Positions 53,229 through 62,857 of a DNA stretch of 64,000 nt are shown piece after piece (position 1 is the first letter of the stretch; each line of letters starts with the position of its first letter). The notes beneath the pieces are model-generated. The model did no database searches and was not told the origin of the DNA. It saw only the letters and a program-made list of their open reading frames with translations. This stretch comes from Macrococcoides animalis. Its GTDB lineage: Bacteria > Bacillota > Bacilli > Staphylococcales > Staphylococcaceae. The position numbers and the translations under genes are program-made. The DNA is taken from NCBI RefSeq assembly GCF_047425875.1, contig NZ_CP179727.1, positions 1,426,001 through 1,490,000 of the forward strand, given 5' to 3'.

Positions 53229-53423
53229 ACTATAAAAAATATATTTTTATAAATGTATTATCACAGGAAATGGTATAGATGAGAGGAAATAAAAGAATAA
53301 GCTAAATGAGTTCAAGTAAAATTTTATAGAATAGTAACTTAAGGAAATTGTTATCCTACTGTAATGTGAATATTCTGAAAATAATTGTATAATGAAACTA
53401 CGTAAATTAATAGGAGGGACGAC

Positions 53424-53645
53424 ATGAAGAAATTCATATATAAAATAGGTATACATATTGCATTGTTGATTATTGTTACAATAGTACAAACGTATGAATT
53501 GTTTGCTGAAACTGTGGAAAGTCATCATGTCGTACAAGCTGTAGGACAAAACAATGCAATAGTCTCATCGGTATTGATTGGAATAGGTGCAGTAGTATTA
53601 TTGATATTCGACAAAATGAGAGAAGATGAGTCATCAGAAGATTAA
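53424..53645 (+). CDS. small membrane protein, unknown
   Basis: A 73-residue protein with two membrane helices (IGIHIALLIIVTIVQTYEL; AIVSSVLIGIGAVVLLIF) and an acidic C-terminus MREDESSED. ATG 53424 follows AGGAGGGAC, a strong ribosome binding site, and a terminator follows, so it is a real single gene. No family recognised. The 300 bases between it and the catalase gene hold both divergent promoters. Confidence 0.65.
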   Translation: MKKFIYKIGIHIALLIIVTIVQTYELFAETVESHHVVQAVGQNNAIVSSVLIGIGAVVLLIFDKMREDESSED

Positions 53646-53668
53646 TGAGAAATGTATAAAGTGCATAA

Positions 53669-53708
53669 AAATAACCATCCATTTGAATTAGTGGATGGTT
53701 ATTTTTTA
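53669..53708 (+). terminator. terminator after the small membrane protein
   Basis: AATAACCATCCAT / GTGGATGGTTATT form a 12-13 base stem (one wobble) with an eight-base loop, followed by six T residues. Confidence 0.8.
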
Positions 53709-54219
53709 TTATATTTAAATAACTAATTAACTAAAAAATAGAATGTATTACTTAACTAAGAAATAATATTTCGAAGGCTATTAAAAATAATTAGTAAATT
53801 AATTTATTGTTGGAAATTATAGAATATATAAAGATTAAATTGGTATAACAAGATACCTTTCTTGAACTAATTCAATGATATGAGAGTTAATTATAAAAAC
53901 TTCACACAATTGTAATATTTATTTTTATACATTAAGAATTGTCGGAAATTTTGTAGAAGTCAAATGATAATTAAGTTATATGTTAAATGTTATATTTTTC
54001 GAACGCATATTTAATAGTAAATTAACCGAATGTATTTATCAAAAAATTGTTTGTATTTACATGTTAACTAATGTATTTAATGTATTTTTATTCATTAATA
54101 TACGAAATGTAATTGTAATAAAGCTTATAAGTACGATATTTGGACAATAACTCTATTCACAATCGATGTAAAAAGACGTATATTTATAATGTGGATTTTA
54201 TATATAATAGGAGGCAAAA
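53709..54219 (+). promoter_or_regulatory. long AT-rich upstream region of the capsule operon with TGTATTTA repeats
   Basis: Five hundred bases without a gene. TGTATTTA occurs at 54031, 54052 and 54072 (spacing 21 and 20 bases, two helical turns) with a near copy TGTATTTT at 54081, which suggests a cooperative binding array. TATAAT at 54185-54190 is the likely -10, thirty bases before capA. No Cap5/8-type 10-base inverted repeat was identified. Confidence 0.45.
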
Positions 54220-54900
54220 ATGGAAGAAGTAATCGATTTAAAAGAAATTATTGAAATACTGAAGAAGAATTTAAAGCTTATTGTATCTCTAGCAGTAACA
54301 TTCGCATTAATTGCGGGTCTGGTGTCTTTCTTCTTAATCAAGCCAACATATCAGTCTGAATCTCAAGTAATCGTCAATCAAAAAGGCAAGAAGGGTGATG
54401 TTTATAATAACCCGGGAGAGGTTCAAACGAACTTACAATTAATTAATACATATTCACAAATGATCAATTCTAAAGTAATACGTTCACAATTAGTGAAGCA
54501 ATTGAATCTAAAAGAGACAGAGAAACAATTACAACCAATGATTTCTGTGACAAGTGAAGCGGAATCACAGTTAATGAAAATTAATGTTACAGGTCCAGAT
54601 AAGAAGAAAACAGCTAAAATTGCAAATGCATTAGCAGATATTGCACAAAAAGAAGTCAAGAGAGTAATGGGTGTAGATAATTTATCAGTATTCTCGAAAG
54701 CCGATGTAAACGAAATTACGTCGCCTATTAAACCTAAACCATTAATGAATATAATAGTCGCTGGACTATTAGGATTAATACTAGGAACAGCAATTGCGTT
54801 CTTACGTTCAATGCTAGATACAAGACTTAACACAGAAGAAAAAATAGACAAATATATCGGTCTACCAACACTTGGTAAGATATATACGATAGAGAAGTAG
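54220..54900 (+). CDS. capA: capsule chain-length regulator / kinase activator (Wzz domain)
   Basis: A 226-residue membrane protein. It starts EVIDLKEIIEILKKNLKLIV, the Wzz entry motif, then a first membrane helix (about 18-40), an extracellular domain, a Pro-rich segment SPIKPKPLMN and a second helix (about 172-195). The cytoplasmic tail activates the tyrosine kinase encoded next. The two-protein form is that of CapA/CapB in S. aureus. ATG 54220 follows AGGAGGC. First gene of the capsule operon. Confidence 0.92.
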   Translation: MEEVIDLKEIIEILKKNLKLIVSLAVTFALIAGLVSFFLIKPTYQSESQVIVNQKGKKGDVYNNPGEVQTNLQLINTYSQMINSKVIRSQLVKQLNLKETEKQLQPMISVTSEAESQLMKINVTGPDKKKTAKIANALADIAQKEVKRVMGVDNLSVFSKADVNEITSPIKPKPLMNIIVAGLLGLILGTAIAFLRSMLDTRLNTEEKIDKYIGLPTLGKIYTIEK

Positions 54901-54907
54901 GTGCCAT

Positions 54908-55609
54908 ATGTTTAAAATGAAGAGAAGAAAAAATGACATAAAACAACTTGAAATCGTACATCGTCCTAAATCGGTAATATCTGAACAAATTAGGACACTA
55001 AGAACTAACCTATTATTCACTTCAGCGGATATCGTTATCAATAAATTACTGGTAACATCTTCAGAACAAGGAGAAGGTAAATCGACGATGTCTGCAAATT
55101 TAGCCGTATCATTCGCACAAGCAGGATATAAAACTTTATTGATTGATGCAGATTTACGTAAACCGACGCAGCATAAAGTATTTGAAGTGATGAATGTTAA
55201 AGGATTATCAAACTTAGTAGCGGGTCAAGTTGATCTTGAGGCTGCTATAAAAAAGGATGTCCAACCTAAACTAGATCTCTTATCATCAGGACCTATTCCA
55301 CCAAATCCAGCAGAATTACTGGGTTCATTGGCAATGGAAAAATTATTAGATGATTTAGAGAAGATATATGACATCATTATCTTAGATACACCACCAGTAC
55401 TAGCTGTTGCAGATTCTCAAATATTAGGTAACCTGGTTGATGGTTCACTGCTAGTTGTAAATTCAAAAACAACACATAGAGATAAAGTTAAAGACGCTAA
55501 GAATCAATTAGACAAGAGTTCTTCTAGAACTTTAGGTGTAGTTCTCAATGATTTAAATAAAAAAGATGATGGAGATTATTACTATTACTATGGAGAGAAA
55601 GAGAAATAA
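54908..55609 (+). CDS. capB: capsule BY-kinase (tyrosine autokinase)
   Basis: A 233-residue cytoplasmic tyrosine kinase. Walker A is SSEQGEGKSTMSAN (about residues 51-64), Walker A' LLIDADLRKP and Walker B IIILDTPP. The C-terminus ends in a tyrosine cluster GDYYYYYGEKEK that is autophosphorylated. With CapA it controls polymer length. No CapC-type phosphatase gene follows, so dephosphorylation must come from elsewhere. Confidence 0.94.
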   Translation: MFKMKRRKNDIKQLEIVHRPKSVISEQIRTLRTNLLFTSADIVINKLLVTSSEQGEGKSTMSANLAVSFAQAGYKTLLIDADLRKPTQHKVFEVMNVKGLSNLVAGQVDLEAAIKKDVQPKLDLLSSGPIPPNPAELLGSLAMEKLLDDLEKIYDIIILDTPPVLAVADSQILGNLVDGSLLVVNSKTTHRDKVKDAKNQLDKSSSRTLGVVLNDLNKKDDGDYYYYYGEKEK

Positions 55610-55629
55610 GAAGGATGTAGGTGAATAGG

Positions 55630-56679
55630 TTGTTTAAAGATAAAGTGTTATTAATCACAGGTGGAACTGGGTCATTTGGAAATGCAGTAATGGAGAAATT
55701 TTTAAATAGTGATTTTAAAGAGATTCGTATATTTTCTAGAGACGAAAAGAAACAAGACGATATGCGTAAAAAATACAAAAATTCTAGATTAAAGTTCTAT
55801 ATTGGTGATGTAAGAGATGAGCAGAGCGTAAATAATGCAATGCATAATGTTGATTATATTTTTCATGCGGCAGCTTTAAAACAAGTGCCTTCTTGTGAAT
55901 TCTTCCCTATGGAAGCAGTAAGAACAAACGTTATTGGCACAGAAAATGTAATAAACGCAGCGATTCGAAATAATGTTAAAAAAATAATTTGTCTTTCAAC
56001 TGACAAAGCAGCATACCCTGTCAATGCTATGGGTATTTCAAAAGCAATGATGGAAAAAGTATTTGTCTCAAAATCAAGAACGGTAGATCCAGAACAGACT
56101 CTTATTTGCGGTACGCGTTATGGAAATGTAATGGCATCGAGAGGTTCTGTTATACCTTTGTTTATTGATCAAATCAAATGCGGTGAGCCTCTTACAGTAA
56201 CAGATGGAGAAATGACTAGATTCTTAATGAGTCTTGATGAAGCTGTATTATTAGTAGAACATGCATTTAAACATGCAAATACGGGAGATATTATGGTTCA
56301 AAAATCTCCTGCCTCTACAGTAAATGATTTAGCAATTGCATTAAAAGAATTATTTGAAGTTGATAATCCAATTAATATCATTGGCACACGTCATGGTGAA
56401 AAGAAATATGAAACATTGCTCACTAAAGAAGAGAGTGCTAAAGCAGAAGATATGGGTTATTTCTATAGAATTCCATCAGATTCGAGAGGCTTGAATTATT
56501 CAAACTTTGTAGAAGAAGGATCGAGTAAGATTACGAAAGCTTCTGAATACAACTCAGACAATACTTATAGGTTAAGTGTAGAAGAAATAAAAGAAAAACT
56601 ATTAAGTTTATCTTATGTTAGAGAGGAACTTGAGAAATTTAAAAGTAAGAACGGAAATGTTGAAACGGGGGACATTTAA
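55630..56679 (+). CDS. capE: UDP-N-acetylglucosamine 4,6-dehydratase (5-epimerase), CapE
   Basis: A 349-residue SDR enzyme, first step to UDP-N-acetyl-L-fucosamine. It starts MFKDKVLLITGGTGSFGNAV, close to S. aureus CapE, and contains HAAALKQVPSCEFFP, CLSTDKAAYPVNAMGISKAMMEK and GTRYGNVMASRGSVIPLF. I chose TTG 55630 because it matches the CapE N-terminus and AGGTG lies upstream; GTG 55621 would add three residues. It follows capB by 20 bases; capC and capD are absent here. Confidence 0.94.
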   Translation: MFKDKVLLITGGTGSFGNAVMEKFLNSDFKEIRIFSRDEKKQDDMRKKYKNSRLKFYIGDVRDEQSVNNAMHNVDYIFHAAALKQVPSCEFFPMEAVRTNVIGTENVINAAIRNNVKKIICLSTDKAAYPVNAMGISKAMMEKVFVSKSRTVDPEQTLICGTRYGNVMASRGSVIPLFIDQIKCGEPLTVTDGEMTRFLMSLDEAVLLVEHAFKHANTGDIMVQKSPASTVNDLAIALKELFEVDNPINIIGTRHGEKKYETLLTKEESAKAEDMGYFYRIPSDSRGLNYSNFVEEGSSKITKASEYNSDNTYRLSVEEIKEKLLSLSYVREELEKFKSKNGNVETGDI

Positions 56680-57786
56680 ATGAATATCGTCATTACAGGT
56701 GCAAATGGCTTTGTGGGTAAGAACCTTTATCAAGAGTTAGTAAAAGATGAGAATTTAAATGTTGTAAAAATTACTCGTGATACAACTGATGAAATGCTGA
56801 AATTAGCTTTAAAAGAAGCTGATTTTATCTTTCATTTAGCAGGCATTAATAGACCTGAAACAGATAATGAATTCATAAGTGGGAATGTGGATTTCACAAA
56901 AAAGGTAATTGAATATACGAAACTAAATGAGAAGAAGCCAAGTATTCTTTTCTCATCTTCTATTCAAGCTGAGAATGATAATCCATACGGAAGCAGTAAA
57001 GCACAAGCAGAGTCATTATTCGATTCATTAAAAGAGAATGGAAATAAAGTTTATATCTATAGATTAAATAACTTGTTCGGCAAATGGTCTAAACCCAACT
57101 ACAATACTGTAGTAGCAACATTCTGTCATAAAGTAGCACGTAATGAAGATATACAAGTAAATGATCCTAATATTGAACTAACACTAAATTACATAGACGA
57201 TGTTCTTAATGAATTTAAACGCGCCATCAAAGATAATCCTACGGTTGTAAATGGATTAAATATTGTTCCGAATGCATATACGGTCACATTAGGCAGAATT
57301 GCTGATACAATCAAGCAATTTAAGCAAGACCGTGAAGATAGAACTCTTCCGAGACTAGATGATGCATTCGATAAAGCGTTATATAGTACTTATTTAAGTT
57401 TCTTGCCAACAGACGCATTTAGTTATCCACTTACAATGCATCAAGACCATAGAGGATCTTTCACAGAATTTATCAAAACGCCAGATCGTGGCCAAACTTC
57501 AGTAAATATTTCAAAACCAGGCATCACAAAAGGGAATCATTGGCATCATACGAAGAATGAAAAATTCTTAGTGGTATCTGGAACTGGGGTTATCCGATTC
57601 AGAAAACCAGATGAAGAGAAAGTATATGAATACTTCGTATCAGGTGACAAGCTTGAAGTGGTTGATATACCCGTTGGATATACACACAACATTGAAAACT
57701 TAGGTGACACAGATATGGTCACTGTAATGTGGGTAAACGAAATGTTCGACCCTGAAAATCCAGATACATATTTCTTGGAGGTATAA
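56680..57786 (+). CDS. capF: bifunctional UDP-sugar epimerase/reductase CapF
   Basis: A 368-residue enzyme with an N-terminal SDR domain (MNIVITGANGFVGKNLYQEL; YGSSKAQAE as the Tyr-Lys pair) and a C-terminal zinc cupin (from about 245: TMHQDHRGSFTEFIKTPDRG; GNHWHHTKNEKFLVVSG). In S. aureus CapF converts the CapE product to UDP-N-acetyl-L-6-deoxytalosamine by epimerisation and NADPH reduction. It starts directly after the capE stop. Confidence 0.94.
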   Translation: MNIVITGANGFVGKNLYQELVKDENLNVVKITRDTTDEMLKLALKEADFIFHLAGINRPETDNEFISGNVDFTKKVIEYTKLNEKKPSILFSSSIQAENDNPYGSSKAQAESLFDSLKENGNKVYIYRLNNLFGKWSKPNYNTVVATFCHKVARNEDIQVNDPNIELTLNYIDDVLNEFKRAIKDNPTVVNGLNIVPNAYTVTLGRIADTIKQFKQDREDRTLPRLDDAFDKALYSTYLSFLPTDAFSYPLTMHQDHRGSFTEFIKTPDRGQTSVNISKPGITKGNHWHHTKNEKFLVVSGTGVIRFRKPDEEKVYEYFVSGDKLEVVDIPVGYTHNIENLGDTDMVTVMWVNEMFDPENPDTYFLEV

Positions 57787-57787
57787 C

Positions 57788-58912
57788 ATGAATAAATTAA
57801 AAGTAATGACTGTGGTTGGGACAAGACCTGAAATTATTCGTTTATCTGCAGTTATAAATCGATTAGAACAATCTGAAGCGATTGAACATACATTAGTGCA
57901 TACAGGACAAAACTATGATTACGAATTAAATGAAGTATTCTTTAATGACTTCAAATTACGTAAACCTGATTACTTCTTAAATTCGGCAAAAGGAACTGCA
58001 GTTGAAACAATCGGAAATATATTAATTGCGATTGATCCAATTCTAGATGAAGTAAAGCCGGATGCTTTCTTAGTATTAGGCGATACGAATAGTTGTTTAT
58101 GTGCTATTGCAGCAAAACGTAAACAAATACCAATCTTCCATATGGAAGCGGGTAACCGTTGTTTCGATCAACGTGTACCTGAAGAAACAAACCGTAAGAT
58201 TGTAGACCACACGTCTGACATTAATCTTACGTATAGCACAATTGCACGTGAGTATTTATTACGTGAGGGATTGCCAGCAGATCGTGTAATAAAAACAGGA
58301 AGTCCAATGAAAGAAGTAATTAACTCAAGACTAGAAGATATTGAAAAGTCTGATGTGTTAGAAAGATTATCATTAAAAGAAAATGAATACTTCATTGTTT
58401 CAGCGCACAGAGAAGAAAATATTAATTCGGATAAAAACTTCGTCGAATTAGTTGAAGCTTTGAATGCAGTTGCAGAAAAATATCAGTTACCTGTGATTAT
58501 TAGTACGCATCCAAGAACACAGAAGCGTATTGATGAACTAGGAATTCAATTCCATAACCTAGTACAAACATTAAAACCTTTAGGATTCAATGACTATATT
58601 AAACTTCAAAAAGCAGCGAAAGCGGTATTAAGTGATAGTGGGACAATCAGTGAAGAAACATCTATCCTGGGACTTAAATCGTTGAATATACGTGAAGCAC
58701 ATGAAAGACCAGAAGCAATGGAAGAAGCAACTGTGATGATGGTGGGTGTATCGAAAGATCGCATTCTACAAGGACTAGCAGAAATCGAAGCAAAAGGTAA
58801 TGAAACACGCGTAGTAGCAGACTATGATATCGATAATGTATCGGAAAAAGTAGTGAAAATTATTATTTCTTATACAGATTATATAAATAGAAATGTGTGG
58901 AAAAAAATATGA
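57788..58912 (+). CDS. capG: UDP-N-acetyl-L-fucosamine synthesis 2-epimerase CapG
   Basis: A 374-residue non-hydrolysing UDP-HexNAc 2-epimerase. Landmarks are VVGTRPEIIRLSAV, LVHTGQNYDYELNEVFF, FHMEAGNRCFDQRVPEETNR and LSDSGTISEETSILG. As the partner of CapE and CapF it should yield UDP-N-acetyl-L-fucosamine. ATG 57788 follows GGAGG and overlaps nothing; its stop overlaps the next start (ATGA). Confidence 0.94.
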   Translation: MNKLKVMTVVGTRPEIIRLSAVINRLEQSEAIEHTLVHTGQNYDYELNEVFFNDFKLRKPDYFLNSAKGTAVETIGNILIAIDPILDEVKPDAFLVLGDTNSCLCAIAAKRKQIPIFHMEAGNRCFDQRVPEETNRKIVDHTSDINLTYSTIAREYLLREGLPADRVIKTGSPMKEVINSRLEDIEKSDVLERLSLKENEYFIVSAHREENINSDKNFVELVEALNAVAEKYQLPVIISTHPRTQKRIDELGIQFHNLVQTLKPLGFNDYIKLQKAAKAVLSDSGTISEETSILGLKSLNIREAHERPEAMEEATVMMVGVSKDRILQGLAEIEAKGNETRVVADYDIDNVSEKVVKIIISYTDYINRNVWKKI

Positions 58913-60111
58913 AAGTATTAGTTGCAGCAGATTCCATATTTTATAAAACTCCTGATGGAACGTATTGGTGCGATACGATATATGATTATCAGTTTTGGAA
59001 AAGATATTTAAATGTATATAACCAAATTACAGTTATATCAAGAACGAAAAAAATAGATTTCAATGAGTCTGAAAAATTATTAAAAGTATCTGGAGACAGT
59101 ATAAGTGTGATTGAATTACCATATATGAGAAAATCTAAAGGATATTTAATAAAGTACAGAACATTAAATAAAATAATAAAAAGAGAAATTAAAGATTTTG
59201 AAATTGCTATATTCAGATTACCTTCTATTTCTGCTACTTTTGTTTTAGAACATTACAGAAAGTTAAAAAAGCCTTTTATTATTGAAGTTGTTGCCGATCC
59301 TTATGAAGCGTATAAAGGAAACTATATCGCACAAAAACTTTTCACAAAGAAACTTAAAAAATCAGTAAGAGAAGCCAATGGTGTATCATATGTAACTGAA
59401 AAATATCTACAATCAAAATATCCGTCAGCAATTAGAATTTCTGGAGATATGACTCAAGATTATTTTGAAAGCTATTATTCAACTATTGATTTACCAGAAC
59501 GTTTTTTTTACAAAAAAAATACTACTATTTTAAATAAAGATATTTTAGTGAAGTTCATTCATATTGCTAATCACATTAATGACATGAAAGGCCAAAAAGA
59601 AGCTATTCTAGTTATAAAAGATTTGCTGGATAAAGGTTATAAAGTTGAACTAAAGATTGTAGGAGCAACTGAAAATATAATAGATTATAAAAATTTAGTG
59701 AGAGAGCTGAATTTAGAGAACAGTATTATTTTTACTGGATTAATAAGGGACAAGGAAGAATTAAGGACATTGCTTATTGATTCAGATATCATGTTATTTC
59801 CATCCAAGGCGGAGGGATTACCGCGGGTAGTTATAGAAGCAATGGCATGTTCATTACCAGTAATAAGTACAAATGTTGGAGGAACACCAGAGTTGTTAGA
59901 AAGTAATTATATTACTACTCCCACTGATATAAAAAAGATGTCAGATATATCTAAAGCATTAATAGATGATATTTATGAGTATAAACGAATTAGTGAAAGA
60001 AATTATAACAAAGCAATGGAATATCTGAATACCAATTTAGAGAAAAAAAGAAATGATTTTTATAGGAAATTAGTAATTAACTGTGATTTAAAGGATTCAA
60101 AAGATGAATAG
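58909..60111 (+). CDS. GT4-family glycosyltransferase
   Basis: A 400-residue retaining glycosyltransferase. The C-terminal donor-binding domain has FIHIANHINDMKGQ, VELKIVGA and the E-x7-E motif AEGLPRVVIEAMACSLPVI. The N-terminal domain binds the lipid-linked acceptor. It adds one capsule sugar; which one is unknown. ATG 58909 overlaps the capG stop; GTG 58897 is an unlikely alternative. The gene is more AT-rich than capA-G, marking entry into the serotype-specific core. Confidence 0.88.
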   Translation: MKVLVAADSIFYKTPDGTYWCDTIYDYQFWKRYLNVYNQITVISRTKKIDFNESEKLLKVSGDSISVIELPYMRKSKGYLIKYRTLNKIIKREIKDFEIAIFRLPSISATFVLEHYRKLKKPFIIEVVADPYEAYKGNYIAQKLFTKKLKKSVREANGVSYVTEKYLQSKYPSAIRISGDMTQDYFESYYSTIDLPERFFYKKNTTILNKDILVKFIHIANHINDMKGQKEAILVIKDLLDKGYKVELKIVGATENIIDYKNLVRELNLENSIIFTGLIRDKEELRTLLIDSDIMLFPSKAEGLPRVVIEAMACSLPVISTNVGGTPELLESNYITTPTDIKKMSDISKALIDDIYEYKRISERNYNKAMEYLNTNLEKKRNDFYRKLVINCDLKDSKDE

Positions 60112-61378
60112 AAAAAATAACAAATTTTTAATAACTGATTTTATTTTTTTTATACTTTCAATAATAACAATAAGTATTTTTGAAAATAAAATTGAATTAA
60201 AATTAATCGGTATTTTACTATTTTTGTGTAGTACAATGATGTGTATTAAATCTAAAGATAACAAATTACTCTTAATATTAATAAGCATAATTACAGTAAT
60301 TAATATGTCTGTTGCAATAAATGATATGTTCTTACTTGGAAAGAATGTTGCAAATTGGCAGTCTTACGGTTTGAGGAGCGATATAATAAACAATAAATTT
60401 GCAGAAGCTATACTGATATTTAACGTAGTTTTTTCTCTATTCTTGAATAACATTAAGAAAGAAAAAAATATTAATATCAATAATGTTAGAAAGAATAACT
60501 GGTTTATAACACTTTTCTATTCTTTAATAACTTACTCAATTTTATTATATGGCTTTACAATTTTTATTAAGATGACAGGTAGTAATTATGTCAGTATATC
60601 AAATCCTATATTTGAATATTCAGTTTTAATCTGGATTTTTATTTGGTTTTATTCAAAAAATAATAAATTTTTTAATTTGATATTTATGGTGTATATAACT
60701 GTTTATATAGTTGTGTTTTCAATGCTTGGTGATAGATCATCAGTATTTCTATACTTTATTCTTTTTATTATTATATATTTATATAAATATTTGAGCATTT
60801 TTAGAATAATGGCAATTACAGTATTTGGGATTTTAGTTTCTAATACAATTGGTGTTTTTAGGGATAATATGAATGAAGGTATATTCGAAATTTTTGTGTT
60901 ATCACTAAAAAAAGGATTATATATTGATACAGTTTCTTATTCATATTATACATCTTTGGCAATTTCATCTTTATATAGTTTAGAAGAAAATACTTTTAAA
61001 TTTTTAACTGGTACTCTCAAAGATATTTTTCTAGGTATTGAAAGTCCATATCGTAACCTTGCCCAATATTCTCAACAAAACTATTCGTGGTTATATAATA
61101 ACTATGGTGGTATATTTCCTTCACACGTTTATGCCATTGGCGGTTTGTTGTCAGTAGTGATTAGCGCAATATTATTGGGTTTACTAATCAATCTTATATT
61201 TAACAGTTCTAACAAGTATTCTTTTATCTACAAAGTAGTAATAACTATTTACTCAATTAGATGGTATTTATATAATCCATCATTAATATTAAGTGTTGTA
61301 ATATTAAATACTACAATATTACTTATTATTACAATCATAATTGAATTTGTAACTTCAAAAAAACATAGGATTGAATAA
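60104..61378 (+). CDS. Wzy-like capsule repeat-unit polymerase
   Basis: A 424-residue membrane protein with about eleven helices and a long outer loop (about residues 250-340). There is little sequence conservation, as usual for O-antigen/capsule polymerases; the call rests on topology, place between glycosyltransferase and flippase, and very low GC. It overlaps the glycosyltransferase by eight bases. Confidence 0.75.
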   Translation: MNRKNNKFLITDFIFFILSIITISIFENKIELKLIGILLFLCSTMMCIKSKDNKLLLILISIITVINMSVAINDMFLLGKNVANWQSYGLRSDIINNKFAEAILIFNVVFSLFLNNIKKEKNININNVRKNNWFITLFYSLITYSILLYGFTIFIKMTGSNYVSISNPIFEYSVLIWIFIWFYSKNNKFFNLIFMVYITVYIVVFSMLGDRSSVFLYFILFIIIYLYKYLSIFRIMAITVFGILVSNTIGVFRDNMNEGIFEIFVLSLKKGLYIDTVSYSYYTSLAISSLYSLEENTFKFLTGTLKDIFLGIESPYRNLAQYSQQNYSWLYNNYGGIFPSHVYAIGGLLSVVISAILLGLLINLIFNSSNKYSFIYKVVITIYSIRWYLYNPSLILSVVILNTTILLIITIIIEFVTSKKHRIE

Positions 61379-61380
61379 TT

Positions 61381-62847
61381 ATGAAATATAATGAAAAGAA
61401 AATTTTTAAAGGAACAGTTTATATAGCTATTTCTACAGTTTTTAATATTTTTATTAAGATTTTAACTTTAGTTTTATTATCTAGAATGTTAACACCTACT
61501 GAATTTGGAATTGTTGCTGCTGTACAAATAATAGTCAATTTTTCTGAAATATTTTGGATGATGGGTGTAGGTCCGGCAATTGTACAAAAGAGAATAATAA
61601 AGGAAGTAGATATTACCACTGGTTTTTATATTAATTTAATTTTTGGATGTGTAATTAGTCTTTTAATATTTTTATTAAATTCACAAATTACAATGATTTT
61701 AAATATTAATGATAATAAAATACTGTACTTAGTACCAATAATTTTTATAATAAAAAGTCTTTCTAGCGTGTCTGAATCAATGTTACAACGCGAAATGTTT
61801 TTTGGAAAGATAAGTATTGCCAATATGGTGTCTACTGGACTGTATTTTATAGTTTCACTTTATCTAGCGCATATTGATTATGCAGCTTACTCATTAATTA
61901 TAGCAATAATTATTCAAGCAATTATTAATTCGTTAATAATGATGTATTTATATCCTATTAGCTTACATCAAAAACCTAGTATATCGAGTGGGATAGAACT
62001 ATTAAAATATGGAGTAACATTTACTATAAGCAGAATTTTTAATACGGCTGCAAACGATGGAGATAATTTTGTAATAGGAAAATTTTTAGGATCATATCAT
62101 TTAGGTAATTATAATAGAGCATATCAACTTTTAATGGTACCTACATTAATTATAGGTACCTTAATAGAAAAAATACTTTTCCCATTGTTATCTAAGAATC
62201 AGGATGACTATAAAAAGGTAGGGATAATTTACACTAATGTAACTAACTTAGTAATAATAATAACCTTCCCAGTAATGTTTTTTATTATACCTAGTTCTGA
62301 AAAAATCATACACATTATTCTAGGAAATCAATGGGGAACGATTATAATTGCGTTTCAAATTCTTTTTACAACATTATTCTTCAGAGTGGGCTATAAAATT
62401 TGTGACACAATAACATACTCCTTAGGTAAAGTAAAAAACAGAGTATACACGCAAGTATTTTATGCAACTTCAGTTATAATTGGTGCTATTTTTGGAAGCA
62501 AATATGGAATAAATGGAGTTGCAATTTCTACCTCGATTTCAATTTTTTTAAACTATTGCATAATGAACATTTTAGTGTTGAATATATTAAAATTAAAATT
62601 TAATTATTTTTCAAAAAATATAGGATTGAATATATTATTTAATTTCACATTATGTATCTTATTAAGTTTTGTAATATCAATAATAAATCTATCAAACGAT
62701 TACTTTGATTTATTAATTAAAGTGTCCGTTTTTATTACTGTATATTTCATTGCAAATTATTATTTTATAAATAAATATTTTGATACTAATTTCAAAATAT
62801 TTATTTATAGTATTTTTGGTAATTTTAATTTATTAAATAAAAGGTAA
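61381..62847 (+). CDS. Wzx-type polysaccharide flippase (MOP superfamily)
   Basis: A 488-residue protein with about thirteen membrane helices. The N-terminus FKGTVYIAISTVFNIFIKILTLVLLSR and GVGPAIVQKR are typical of the polysaccharide-transport (PST) family, and LLKYGVTFTISRIFN with NYNRAYQLLMVP follow. It should move lipid-linked repeat units across the membrane for the polymerase. It starts two bases after the polymerase gene. Confidence 0.9.
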   Translation: MKYNEKKIFKGTVYIAISTVFNIFIKILTLVLLSRMLTPTEFGIVAAVQIIVNFSEIFWMMGVGPAIVQKRIIKEVDITTGFYINLIFGCVISLLIFLLNSQITMILNINDNKILYLVPIIFIIKSLSSVSESMLQREMFFGKISIANMVSTGLYFIVSLYLAHIDYAAYSLIIAIIIQAIINSLIMMYLYPISLHQKPSISSGIELLKYGVTFTISRIFNTAANDGDNFVIGKFLGSYHLGNYNRAYQLLMVPTLIIGTLIEKILFPLLSKNQDDYKKVGIIYTNVTNLVIIITFPVMFFIIPSSEKIIHIILGNQWGTIIIAFQILFTTLFFRVGYKICDTITYSLGKVKNRVYTQVFYATSVIIGAIFGSKYGINGVAISTSISIFLNYCIMNILVLNILKLKFNYFSKNIGLNILFNFTLCILLSFVISIINLSNDYFDLLIKVSVFITVYFIANYYFINKYFDTNFKIFIYSIFGNFNLLNKR

Positions 62848-62857
62848 GGTGAAATTT

